Below are positions 6,862-14,643 of a stretch of 29,308 bases of DNA, piece after piece (positions within the stretch are counted from its first letter, which is position 1; every line of letters starts with the position of its first letter). The notes beneath the pieces are model-generated. The model was not told where the DNA came from. It saw only the letters and a program-made list of their open reading frames with translations, and searched no databases. This stretch comes from RUG11272 sp045226335 (lineage in GTDB: Bacteria > Bacillota > Clostridia > Christensenellales > Aristaeellaceae), in assembly GCA_045226335.1 (NCBI GenBank), contig JBGVCH010000005.1, positions 1 to 29,308 on the forward strand, in the 5' to 3' direction. The position numbers and the translations under genes are program-made.

Positions 6862-8484
6862 ATGCTTCCCGAACAGAATTCCCCCGAGTACACCGCCCTG
6901 GTCCACACGGAAGTGGAGAGGCGGCGGACTTTTGCCATTATCTCCCACCCCGACGCGGGCAAGACCACCCTCACCGAAAAGCTCCTGCTCTACGGCGGCG
7001 CCATCCGGTCCGCCGGCAGCGTCAAGGCCCGCAAAACCGACAAGCACGCCACCTCCGACTGGATGGAGATCGAGAAGCAGCGCGGCATCTCCGTGACCTC
7101 TTCCGCCATGCAGTTCGAGTTTGACGGCTATCACATCAACATTCTGGACACCCCCGGCCACCAGGATTTCTCCGAGGACACCTACCGGGTGCTGGTGGCG
7201 GCGGACGCGGCCGTGATGCTCATCGATGCGGCCAAGGGCGTGGAAGCCCAGACCATCAAGCTGTTCAAGGTCTGCCGCATGCGGAACATCCCGATCTTCA
7301 CTTTTGTCAACAAGATGGACCGGGCCGCCAAGGATCCCTTCAGCCTGATGCAGGAGCTGGAAGACGTGCTGGGCATCCGCTCCTGCCCCGTCAACTGGCC
7401 CATCGGCGTGGACGGGGACTTCCAGGGCGTGTGCCACCTGGACACCCGGCAGGTGGAGCTGTACACCGGCGGCGATCACGGCCGGAGGCAGGTGGAGAAG
7501 ACCGTCGTCCCGCTGGATGACCCCGCCCTGTCGGAAGTGCTGGCGGAGGGCTATATCACCCGCCTCAGCGAGGAGATGGACCTGCTGGAGGCGGGGGAGC
7601 CCTTTGACCTGGCCGCCGTGCGCCGGGGCGAGCTCACCCCCATGTTCTTCGGCTCCGCGGTGACCAACTTCGGCGTGGAGCCCTTCCTGCAGCGCTTCCT
7701 GCAGTACACCCTGCCGCCCCTCCCCCGCAAAAGCGACCAGGGCGACATCGGCCCGGAAGCCCCCTTCTTCTCCGGCTTTGTGTTCAAGATCCAGGCCAAC
7801 ATGAACCCGGCTCACCGGGACCGGCTGGCCTTCATGCGGATCGTCAGCGGCGCCTTCGAGAAGGGCATGGAGGTCTGGCACTCCGGCACCGGCAAGCCCG
7901 TGGCCCTCAAGCAGCCCCTGCAGTTCATGGCGGACGAGCGGGAAGCGGTGGAGCAGGCCTACGCCGGGGACATCATCGGCCTCTTCGACCCCGGCATCTA
8001 TCAGCTGGGCGACACCCTCTCCACCGGGCCGAAGCTGCACTACGAGAATATCCCCGTCTTCGCGCCGGAGTTCTTCAGCCGCGTCCGGCCCAAGGACTCC
8101 ATGAAGCGAAAGCAGTTCCAGAAGGGCATCACCCAGCTGGCGGAGGAGGGCGCCATCCAGACCTTCATCCGCACGGAAACCGGCCGGGAGGAGTTCATGG
8201 TGGGCGTGGTGGGCGTCCTCCAGTTCGAGGTGCTGGAGCACCGGCTGCGCACCGAATACCAGGCCGAGCTTGTGATGGAGTCCATGCCCTTCCGCCATGT
8301 GCGCTGGGTGGTTTCGACCCCCAAGCCCGTGGAAGACCTGAAGCTCACCTCCACCTCGGGCCGGGCCAGGGACAGCCGCGGCCGGGACGTGCTGCTGTTC
8401 GAGAACGAGTGGTCCATTCGCCTCGCCTGCGAGAACAACGCCGGCCTGACCCTGGCGGAGACCGCCAGCCGCATGGGGGACTGA
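6862..8484 (+). CDS. prfC: Peptide chain release factor 3
   Basis: A 540-residue translational GTPase that removes RF1/RF2 from the ribosome after peptide release. ATG 6862 is preceded by AGGAGG, 9 bases upstream. The GTPase motifs are visible: G1 at HPDAGKTT (29-36), the switch-region QRGISVTS (73-80), G3 DTPGH (96-100) and G4 NKMD (150-153). The RF3-specific ARKTDKHATSDWMEIEKQRG block separates it from EF-G. Domains 2 and 3 follow to the C-terminus, including FMVGVVGVLQFEVLEHRL. Length is normal for the family. A strong promoter and a leader ORF precede it, and a membrane protein gene starts 3 bases after its stop. Confidence 0.97.
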   Translation: MLPEQNSPEYTALVHTEVERRRTFAIISHPDAGKTTLTEKLLLYGGAIRSAGSVKARKTDKHATSDWMEIEKQRGISVTSSAMQFEFDGYHINILDTPGHQDFSEDTYRVLVAADAAVMLIDAAKGVEAQTIKLFKVCRMRNIPIFTFVNKMDRAAKDPFSLMQELEDVLGIRSCPVNWPIGVDGDFQGVCHLDTRQVELYTGGDHGRRQVEKTVVPLDDPALSEVLAEGYITRLSEEMDLLEAGEPFDLAAVRRGELTPMFFGSAVTNFGVEPFLQRFLQYTLPPLPRKSDQGDIGPEAPFFSGFVFKIQANMNPAHRDRLAFMRIVSGAFEKGMEVWHSGTGKPVALKQPLQFMADEREAVEQAYAGDIIGLFDPGIYQLGDTLSTGPKLHYENIPVFAPEFFSRVRPKDSMKRKQFQKGITQLAEEGAIQTFIRTETGREEFMVGVVGVLQFEVLEHRLRTEYQAELVMESMPFRHVRWVVSTPKPVEDLKLTSTSGRARDSRGRDVLLFENEWSIRLACENNAGLTLAETASRMGD

Positions 8485-8487
8485 TCC

Positions 8488-9135
8488 ATGAAGAACCGGG
8501 TTTTTTCCGCCGTGGTCAACGCGGTGACCGCCGTGCTGGTCCTGGTCTCCTGGCTGTACATGATGGGGCTGGGTCAGAGCGGCGCCTTCAGCAGCACGGG
8601 CTGGGCCGCCTTCCGCTTCTACACCGTGCTCTCCAACCTGCTGGAAGGCGTCGCCGCCGCCATCCTGGCCGTCTGGCTCCTCACCGCGGGCCGGCACAGG
8701 GCGATGCCCGCGTGGCTCGTGACCCTGAACCTCGCAGCGACGGCCAGCGTGGCCCTGACCTTCACCATGGTGGCGGTCTACCTGGGGCCGGTGCTGGGCT
8801 ACGCGGAGATGCTGAAGGGCGCCAACCTGTACTTCCATCTGATCGTCCCGCTGCTGGCTGTCTTCGACTTCACGGCGCTGCGGGACGCGAAGGTCCGCTT
8901 CCCCCTGGACCCCCTGCTGGCCGTCGCGCCTACGCTGCTCTACGGGTTCTACTATGTGATCAACATCCTCGTCAACGGCGCAGACAGGGGCGACTGGTAC
9001 ATGCTGACCCGGGCCGGCCCCCTCGTCACCGTCCTTGTGATGGCCGGGCTGCTGATCGGTGTCTGGCTCCTGGCCGTGATCATCTCCCTGCCCCTGACCT
9101 GTCGGAAGATCCGCGCGATGATCCCCCGGCGCTGA
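8488..9135 (+). CDS. Multi-pass membrane protein, Pr6Pr-like
   Basis: A 215-residue hydrophobic protein with about six membrane segments (roughly 8-28, 43-66, 77-100, 115-131, 142-163 and 178-203). The FRFYTVLSNLLEG motif near residue 42 and the HLIVPLLAVFDF segment near 117 resemble the Pr6Pr group of six-helix membrane proteins, whose biochemical function is not settled. The start is 3 bases after the prfC stop, with GGGGA overlapping the prfC end, so it is co-transcribed and probably coupled. A terminator follows at 9174. The family call is tentative; the membrane topology is clear. Confidence 0.8.
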   Translation: MKNRVFSAVVNAVTAVLVLVSWLYMMGLGQSGAFSSTGWAAFRFYTVLSNLLEGVAAAILAVWLLTAGRHRAMPAWLVTLNLAATASVALTFTMVAVYLGPVLGYAEMLKGANLYFHLIVPLLAVFDFTALRDAKVRFPLDPLLAVAPTLLYGFYYVINILVNGADRGDWYMLTRAGPLVTVLVMAGLLIGVWLLAVIISLPLTCRKIRAMIPRR

Positions 9136-9173
9136 GCCCCTGTCCGGCCTTTTTCTCCCGCGAAAGCAGACAG

Positions 9174-9195
9174 CTCCCCATCCGGGGAGTTTTTT
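9174..9195 (+). terminator. Intrinsic terminator of the prfC unit
   Basis: CTCCCC (9174-9179), loop ATCC, GGGGAG (9184-9189), then TTTTTT. It lies 38 bases after the stop of the membrane protein gene. Confidence 0.88.
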
Positions 9196-9253
9196 GTGTC
9201 ACAAGTTGTTATTAAAGTTTATCCGAACTGTAACGATTCGTTCATGCCTGTGC

Positions 9254-9282
9254 TTGTCTCTGTCATATCCGGATGCTATGAT
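9254..9282 (+). promoter_or_regulatory. Promoter of the DUF368 gene
   Basis: TTGTCT (9254-9259), 17 bases, then TATGAT (9277-9282) with an extended -10 TGC directly before it. It is about 47 bases upstream of the start codon. Confidence 0.68.
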
Positions 9283-9328
9283 GATTTGGACGGATATCCG
9301 TCGTGTTTGTGTCTACAGGAGGAACCGG

Positions 9329-10222
9329 ATGAATCCACTCAAGCTGATTGTTGACATCCTGCGGGGCATGGTGATCGGTCTGGCCAACCTGATCCCGGGC
9401 GTATCCGGCGGCACCATGATGGTCTCCATGGGGATCTACGACACCCTCATCGGCGCCATCAACGGCCTGCTCAGATCGTTCCGGAAGTCCATCACGGTGC
9501 TCCTGCCGTACCTGATCGGCATGGCGCTGGCCATCGTGCTGGGGGCTTTCGGGCTGAAAAAAGCCTTCAGGGAAATCCCCCTGATGACCAACACCCTGTT
9601 CATCGGCCTCATCGTGGGCTCCATCCCGGCCATCCTCAGGCAGGTAAAGGGCGAGAAGATCGGCAGCGTGGGCATCCTGGTCTTCATTCTCCTCTTCGCC
9701 GGCGTGGTGCTGCTGAAGGTCTTTGAGGCGGACAACACCTCAAAGCTGTCCACCGACTTCTTCAGCCTCATCAAGTACTTCTTCCTGGGGGTCATCGCCT
9801 CGTCCACCATGGTCATCCCCGGCGTGTCGGGCTCCATGATCCTCAAGACCCTGGGCTACTACGAGCCCATCGTCACCGAGACCCTGACGCACTTCGTCTC
9901 GTCCGTCAAGGCCGGCGCGTGGTCCGCTCTGGGCCAGGACCTGCTGATCCTCCTGCCCTTCGGTCTGGGCATCGTGGTGGGCATCTTCGCCATCGCGAAG
10001 CTGATCTCGGTGCTGCTGGCCAAGTGGAAGGGGTACACCTACTGCGGCATTCTGGGCATGGTGGCGGCGTCCCCGGTGGTCATCCTGATGGACAAGACGC
10101 TCTACGAGCCGCAGAACACCGGCATCCTGATGCTGGTGGGCAGCGTGCTGACCTTCGTTCTGGGCTTCCTGGTCGCCCTGCTGTTCGCGGGGGATCCCGA
10201 GCAGGGAGAGAAGCTCCAATAA
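9329..10222 (+). CDS. DUF368 membrane protein (PopT-type undecaprenyl-phosphate transporter family)
   Basis: A 297-residue polytopic membrane protein. The start is set at ATG 9329 because AGGAGG lies at 9317-9322; the frame is open further upstream but only through the promoter region. The two signature loops of DUF368 are present: IPGVSGG at 22-28 and IPGVSGS at 163-169. They lie at similar places in two halves that look like an internal duplication. DUF368 proteins, together with some DedA proteins, have been shown to return undecaprenyl phosphate across the membrane for reuse in wall and glycan synthesis. That role is inferred here from the family. It has its own promoter, and the nearby peptidoglycan-binding gene fits an envelope setting. 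Confidence 0.93.
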   Translation: MNPLKLIVDILRGMVIGLANLIPGVSGGTMMVSMGIYDTLIGAINGLLRSFRKSITVLLPYLIGMALAIVLGAFGLKKAFREIPLMTNTLFIGLIVGSIPAILRQVKGEKIGSVGILVFILLFAGVVLLKVFEADNTSKLSTDFFSLIKYFFLGVIASSTMVIPGVSGSMILKTLGYYEPIVTETLTHFVSSVKAGAWSALGQDLLILLPFGLGIVVGIFAIAKLISVLLAKWKGYTYCGILGMVAASPVVILMDKTLYEPQNTGILMLVGSVLTFVLGFLVALLFAGDPEQGEKLQ

Positions 10223-10279
10223 CACGGCTTTCAGGCGCCGGGCATGGCGTCGGAACAATACAACAGGGAGGGAACTCTG

Positions 10280-11023
10280 ATGAAAAAGCTTTTGACGACC
10301 GCGATTCTCGCAATTCTGATGCTGGCTGTGGTTTCCTCGGCCGGCGCTGTGTCCATGCTTCAGCAGGGGGACCGCGGCTCCGCTGTCCGGCAGCTCCAGC
10401 AGGCGCTGGTGAGCGGCGGCTGGGCGGATATCGCCTGTGACGGCGTCTACGGCCCCAAGACCGCGGAAGCCGTGAAATACTACCAGAAGATGAACGGCCT
10501 GACGGCGACCGGCCGGGCCGGCTCCATCACCCTGAAGAACCTGCTGGGCACCGACAACGTGAACGTGAACCCCGCAGGGGGCAACAGTCTCACCATCGGC
10601 GCGTCCGGCCCGGACGTGTACAACGTGCAGGTCCGCCTGAAGGCCCTGGGCTACAGCGTGGGCGCCCTGGACGGCAAGTTCGGCAAGAAGACCCAGGCCG
10701 CCGTCGTCAGCTTCCAGCAGCTGAACGGCCTGAAGGCCGACGGCAAGGTGGGCAGCAAGACCCTGGAGCGGCTAAACGCCGCCGACGCCGTGGCCTATCA
10801 CAAGACCACCACCTATGCCAAGCTGCGCCGCGGCTCCACCGGAACGGCCGTCAGCAAGCTGCAGACCGCTCTGAAGGCCGCCCACTACTACGATGGCGCC
10901 ATCACCGGCTATTACAGCTATGCCACCTATGTGGCCGTTGTGGAATTCCAGAAGGCCAACAACCTCAAGCCCGACGGCATCGCGGGTCAGCAGACCCAGA
11001 GCCTGCTCTACGGCACGCCGTAA
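10280..11023 (+). CDS. Secreted protein with three peptidoglycan-binding repeats
   Basis: A 247-residue exported protein. ATG 10280 is preceded by GGGAGGG, and residues 1-23 are a signal peptide (MKKLLTTAILAILMLAVVSS). Three PG_binding_1 type repeats follow, at about 28-92, 107-170 and 184-245. Each has the pattern GxxGxxVxxLQxxL, then DGxxGxxTxxAVxxFQ and a final xADGxxGxxT. No catalytic domain is attached, so it probably anchors to or decorates the cell wall, or supplies a binding module to a partner. It starts 57 bases after the DUF368 gene, so the two may share a transcript. A strong terminator follows it. Confidence 0.93.
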   Translation: MKKLLTTAILAILMLAVVSSAGAVSMLQQGDRGSAVRQLQQALVSGGWADIACDGVYGPKTAEAVKYYQKMNGLTATGRAGSITLKNLLGTDNVNVNPAGGNSLTIGASGPDVYNVQVRLKALGYSVGALDGKFGKKTQAAVVSFQQLNGLKADGKVGSKTLERLNAADAVAYHKTTTYAKLRRGSTGTAVSKLQTALKAAHYYDGAITGYYSYATYVAVVEFQKANNLKPDGIAGQQTQSLLYGTP

Positions 11024-11039
11024 CCGGATCGTTGATTTT

Positions 11040-11076
11040 ACCGCCTCTCCGCAAGCGCGGAGGGGCGGTTTCGTTG
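11040..11076 (+). terminator. Intrinsic terminator after the peptidoglycan-binding gene
   Basis: A 13-base stem (11040-11052 with 11057-11069, one G-T pair) surrounds an AAGC tetraloop and is followed by TTTCGTT. The T-run is short but the stem is very stable. Confidence 0.82.
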
Positions 11077-11112
11077 TGCGCGCAAAAATCCGCCCTTTCC
11101 GCCGATCCTCGC

Positions 11113-11141
11113 TTGCGCCGCGGTTCGGAATGTGGTACGAT
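11113..11141 (+). promoter_or_regulatory. Promoter of the MFS transporter gene
   Basis: TTGCGC (11113-11118), 17 bases, then TACGAT (11136-11141), with TGG forming an extended -10. It lies after the upstream terminator and about 75 bases before the start. Confidence 0.55.
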
Positions 11142-11215
11142 GTTCCCGTCCCGGGCACGGAGATGCCGTCGCTTTGAACACAGCCAGATCCGCTCCGCCG
11201 CATGAAAGGATTCTT

Positions 11216-12370
11216 ATGCGCACCACCGTCCTCCGTTACAGCGGGATCCAGTGCCTGTACTGGGTCAACTATGCCATCGTCAGCGGCAATGCCAGCGTTT
11301 ACTTGAGAAGCCAGGGGCTTCCGGACACCGTTATCGGCGCGGTGATCGCAGTTGCCGGGCTGGGCAGCGCCCTGATGCAGCCCAGGGCCGCCGCCATGGC
11401 CCAGCGGGACCGGACCCACGGTCTCCACCGGGTGGCGCTGAGCCTGCTGGCGGTCTTCTGTCTTTCCGCCGCCGGGGTGATGCTGCTCTTCGGCCGCTCC
11501 CCCGCCGCCACTGCCGTCGCCTGGTGCCTGTGCGTCCTGATGATCCAGAGCCTGCTGCCGCTGATCAACAGCCTGGCGGTGACCACGGGCGTCCCCTTCG
11601 GCGGGCCCCGGGCCGCGGGCTCCGTCGGCTACGCGGTGATCATCCTGGCGATGGGCCAGGCGGTCCCCCGGATCGGGACCTATATCCTGCCCGGGTCCAT
11701 GCTGATCGTCTTTCTCATCGAAATGATCCTGATCCTGTACTACCCCCACCCGGAACCGCTGCCGGTACCCAGCCAACAGGAGGACTGGAAGGCGTCCGGC
11801 GGCCCCTTCCTGAGGCGCCATCCGGAGCTGGCCCTGCTGGCGGCTGGCTCGGTGGGCCTCTACATGAGCCACGCGGTGGTCAACACCTTCGCCATCCAGA
11901 TCGTGAACGCCAAGGGCGGAGGCGAGGCCGAGATGGGCATCGGGTCCGCCATCGCCGCCCTTGTGGAGCTGCCGGTGATGTTCGGCTTCTTCCGGATCAA
12001 CCGGCGATTCTCCACCCGCTCCCTGATGGCGGTCAGCGGCGTCTTCTTCACCCTGAAATCCCTGTTCACCCTGCTGAGCCCCTCCATCACGGCCTACTAC
12101 CTGACCCAGCTCCTGCAGATGCCGGCCTTCGCGCTTTCGGCGGTGGCCTCCGTGCAGTACATCACCGAGACCATCCCCCCGGAGGACACGGTGAAGGGCC
12201 AGTCCTGGTACACCATGTCCATCACCGTGGGCACGGTCATCGGCGCGCAGCTGGGGGGCCTCATCTGCAACCTGTGGGGCGCGGACGCCATGATGACGGT
12301 CACCACGATCCTGGCGGCTCTGGGCTCCGCGGTGGTGATCGCGGCCATGCGCGGGAAAAAGGCACAGTAA
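11216..12370 (+). CDS. MFS transporter (MFS_1-like)
   Basis: A 384-residue polytopic membrane protein with about twelve hydrophobic segments in two halves, split by a hydrophilic loop (about 180-200, HPEPLPVPSQQEDWK). ATG 11216 is chosen because AAAGGA lies 5 bases upstream and the sequence then begins with a membrane segment. The upstream in-frame extension is not hydrophobic and covers the promoter. The opening (YSGIQCLYWVNYAIVSGNASVYL) and the general layout resemble the LacY-like/MFS_1_like subgroup, which includes nucleoside and sugar permeases. The substrate cannot be told. It is a single-gene unit between its own promoter and a terminator. Confidence 0.88.
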   Translation: MRTTVLRYSGIQCLYWVNYAIVSGNASVYLRSQGLPDTVIGAVIAVAGLGSALMQPRAAAMAQRDRTHGLHRVALSLLAVFCLSAAGVMLLFGRSPAATAVAWCLCVLMIQSLLPLINSLAVTTGVPFGGPRAAGSVGYAVIILAMGQAVPRIGTYILPGSMLIVFLIEMILILYYPHPEPLPVPSQQEDWKASGGPFLRRHPELALLAAGSVGLYMSHAVVNTFAIQIVNAKGGGEAEMGIGSAIAALVELPVMFGFFRINRRFSTRSLMAVSGVFFTLKSLFTLLSPSITAYYLTQLLQMPAFALSAVASVQYITETIPPEDTVKGQSWYTMSITVGTVIGAQLGGLICNLWGADAMMTVTTILAALGSAVVIAAMRGKKAQ

Positions 12371-12390
12371 AAGAGCACGGTCTCCCGTGC
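12367..12390 (-). terminator. Terminator of the CotH operon (leftward)
   Basis: On the - strand, GCACGG (12385-12390), loop GAGA and CCGTGC (12375-12380) are followed by TCTTTTAC. It lies about 30 bases past the CotH stop. Confidence 0.65.
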
Positions 12391-12397
12391 CCTCAAG

Positions 12398-12418
12398 CGG
12401 CGCACACGCGCCGTTTTT
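12398..12418 (+). terminator. Terminator of the MFS gene (rightward)
   Basis: CGGCGC (12398-12403), loop ACAC, GCGCCG (12408-12413), then TTTTT. It separates the converging MFS and CotH units. Confidence 0.75.
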
Positions 12419-13857
12419 CATTTTTCCGCCAGCCACTGGCTGTCCAGCCAGGCGATGCGCCCCTCTACGAAGCGGACCACATCGTTGGCGCAGTCGATCT
12501 TCCAGGTGTCCCAGCCCAGGTCGCCCCGCAGGAACTCGCAGTCCCGCCGGACATCCGCCAGCGCCTCCGTCAGCGCCCCGCCGGCGGACAGCTCCGCCCA
12601 CCGGGCCCGGACCCTGTCCATGAACCAGTCGTTCTTCGCCGCAACGATGAACCACGCGTTGGAGCGGTCCGTGGCCGCGGCGATGGGCTGGAAGGTGCAG
12701 GCGTAGTAGCCGCCGTCCGGCTCGTCGCCATAGGCCCAGTTGAAGTCCCAGGGGGCCAGAAAGGTCAGCCGCGGGTACCGGCTGCCCTCCGTGAAGTCAA
12801 CGGCCATGTAGAAGTTGCCCTCGCCCACGTCGTAGTTGTGCACCAGTTCCTGCAGGATGAGGCTCTCCGCCAGAGAGTCCACGTCGATGACGGCTTCCAC
12901 GGCCTCCTGTGCGGTGGCGTACACCCCCTCCGCCGGCACCACGCTGTAATCCTCCGCGAACATCATGGGTTTGTCGTAGAGGGCCGCCTGGGTGAGGATC
13001 CTGTAGCAGCCCGAGATGTAGGTCTCGATGAAGGTCAGCTGTCCCCGGGTCCGGATGTCGGACTTCACGCTGTAATTCTTCGCGGCAGTCCTGCGCTTCG
13101 TGCCGGCGATGTCCGTCACCGGGGCGTGGGCGTGGTAGACCTTGAAGTGCGGGTGCTCGCCGTCCGGATAGTTGTCCACCTCCACCAGGTAGCCCGTCAG
13201 GAAGCCGGTGTCGCCCTCCTCAGGCTCATGCACGCCGACGCGGCCCTTCGCCGCCTGGTTCTGCTCGCAGAGGAGGTAGATCCCCTGCCATTCCCCGTTG
13301 ATGTACAGGTTGACGAAGACACAGTCGCTGACATAGTACTTCCCGTCGAATATGGCCCGGGCCAAGCCGAAGCCCGTGCGGTCCATGGCCAGGTTCCACT
13401 GGGACCGCAGCAGGACCCAGCTCCTGTAGGCTTCCCCGCCGTGCAGGCCCAGCATGTTCTGCCTGGCGTCGAACCGGATGCGGTAGGGCTTCTCGTCGCC
13501 GTTGGCCGTGGAGTTGCCCCGGACCCTCACCCCCGCCTCGGCGGTGAGCCGGTACGCGTCCTCACAGTTGAAGACGTCCACGACGCAAGGGACGTACACA
13601 TCCTTCGACTGGATCGCCACGCCGTCCTCAGTGGTGATGTCGACGCAGGGCGCGGCCTTCGAGCCGGCGACGGCAGCGAACCGCTCCTCGCGGTCCGCCC
13701 GGCTTCGGTCATACTGCGCCCGGACCGCGGCGTAATCCAGCGTCTGCGTCTCCGGCTGCTCCAGGGGCGTGGGATCCGTAAACACGGCCAGGTCATCCCC
13801 CAGCGCCGCCCCCGTCAGCAGGCAGAGCGCCAGCGCCAGCAGCAGCGCGCGCCTCAC
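12418..13857 (-). CDS. Secreted CotH-family protein
   Basis: A 479-residue exported protein. GTG 13857 is preferred: AAGGAGG sits 8 bases upstream and the protein then begins directly with a signal peptide (MRRALLLALALCLLTGAALG). The GTG 9 bases further upstream overlaps that ribosome binding site. CotH-type kinase-fold signatures are present: GVRVRGNST near 109-117, NLYINGEWQGIYLLCEQ near 183-199, and PWDFNWAYG near 369-377, which supplies the late catalytic acidic motif. Characterised CotH phosphorylates spore-coat proteins; exported relatives in non-spore settings are uncharacterised. It starts 25 bases after the LytTR regulator and is the last gene of a four-gene leftward operon. Confidence 0.88.
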   Translation of the reverse strand: MRRALLLALALCLLTGAALGDDLAVFTDPTPLEQPETQTLDYAAVRAQYDRSRADREERFAAVAGSKAAPCVDITTEDGVAIQSKDVYVPCVVDVFNCEDAYRLTAEAGVRVRGNSTANGDEKPYRIRFDARQNMLGLHGGEAYRSWVLLRSQWNLAMDRTGFGLARAIFDGKYYVSDCVFVNLYINGEWQGIYLLCEQNQAAKGRVGVHEPEEGDTGFLTGYLVEVDNYPDGEHPHFKVYHAHAPVTDIAGTKRRTAAKNYSVKSDIRTRGQLTFIETYISGCYRILTQAALYDKPMMFAEDYSVVPAEGVYATAQEAVEAVIDVDSLAESLILQELVHNYDVGEGNFYMAVDFTEGSRYPRLTFLAPWDFNWAYGDEPDGGYYACTFQPIAAATDRSNAWFIVAAKNDWFMDRVRARWAELSAGGALTEALADVRRDCEFLRGDLGWDTWKIDCANDVVRFVEGRIAWLDSQWLAEK

Positions 13858-13882
13858 ATCGGCCACCTCCTTGGCAGTGCGG

Positions 13883-14629
13883 TCAGGTGAAGAATCGCTC
13901 CAGCTCCTCGTACTTCTCGTGGGTGATGAGGGCGTCCTGCTTGGTGCCCTCCAGCTTGACGATGTAGGTCCAGCGGCCGTAGGGCTCGATGGACCGGATT
14001 TTGTTCAGGTTGATGATGTAGCTCTTGTGGCAGCGGAAGAAGACCGCTGGGTCCAGCCGGGCCTCTGTCTCCCCCAGGGTCTCGCCGGTGACGAAGCGCC
14101 GGTCTCCCTCGGCGTAGATCACCGTGGCCCGGTCCTCCCGCTGCACCAGCAGGATCTCGTCCATGTCCAGGAAGGCCAGACCGTTGCGGTGTCGGATCAT
14201 GATGCGGCCGGCGTTGCTCCTGGGCACGCTGGGCACGGGGACGGGCTCCGGCCGCACCCCCAGGATCCGGTCCCGGGCCCGGAGGAGGGTCTGCTCCATG
14301 CGTTCCATGCGGAAGGGCTTCACCAGGTAGTCGAAGGCGTAGACCTCGAAGGCGTCCCCCATGTACTGATCGTGGGCGGTGGCGAAGATCAGCACGATGC
14401 CAGGGTCCATGTCCTGGATGATGCGGGCGCACTCCACGCCGTTCTTCTTGGGCATCTCCACGTCCAGGAAGACGATCTGCGGGCGCTTCTCCTCCACCTG
14501 CTGCAGGAGGGCCTCGCCGTCCGCCGCCTCCCCCACCAGGTCGAAGCCGTTCATTTTGGCCAGCAGCCTGCACTCGATCAGGCGCATGCCCTCGTCATCG
14601 TCCGCGATGACCACACGAATCGGTTCCAT
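13883..14629 (-). CDS. LytTR-family response regulator
   Basis: A 248-residue cytoplasmic DNA-binding regulator. ATG 14629 follows a GGAGG by about 6 bases; the open frame upstream is antisense-like extension inside asnA. The receiver domain (1-120) has the acidic pocket (IADDDEG, 8-14), phospho-acceptor Asp56 in IVFLDVEMP, the ATAHD block and the YLVKPF lysine. The LytTR DNA-binding domain (about 142-245) ends with FFRCHKSYIINLNKIRSI, typical of AgrA/LytR regulators. No sensor histidine kinase lies nearby, so it is an orphan in this window. It sits 14 bases after asnA and 25 bases before the CotH gene, in one transcript with them. Confidence 0.95.
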   Translation of the reverse strand: MEPIRVVIADDDEGMRLIECRLLAKMNGFDLVGEAADGEALLQQVEEKRPQIVFLDVEMPKKNGVECARIIQDMDPGIVLIFATAHDQYMGDAFEVYAFDYLVKPFRMERMEQTLLRARDRILGVRPEPVPVPSVPRSNAGRIMIRHRNGLAFLDMDEILLVQREDRATVIYAEGDRRFVTGETLGETEARLDPAVFFRCHKSYIINLNKIRSIEPYGRWTYIVKLEGTKQDALITHEKYEELERFFT

Positions 14630-14643
14630 GTTATCCTCCGCCT

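Noticed and set aside
6831..7124. 97-codon frame starting at ATG 6831 just before prfC
   Set aside because: It overlaps prfC in another frame, has no proper ribosome binding site, and the encoded sequence is an Arg/Pro/His-rich shadow.
6736..8838. 700-codon open frame antisense to prfC
   Set aside because: The prfC gene on the + strand is unmistakable. The antisense frame is His/Gly/Gln-rich filler typical of high-GC shadows.
9136..9328. Riboswitch or small RNA upstream of the DUF368 gene
   Set aside because: The gap holds only a terminator and a promoter. The transcribed leader before the ribosome binding site is about 40 bases, too short for a known riboswitch, and no motif was recognised.
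11251..13890. 879-codon + strand frame across the MFS and CotH genes
   Set aside because: It is out of frame with the MFS gene, antisense to CotH, and runs through two terminators.
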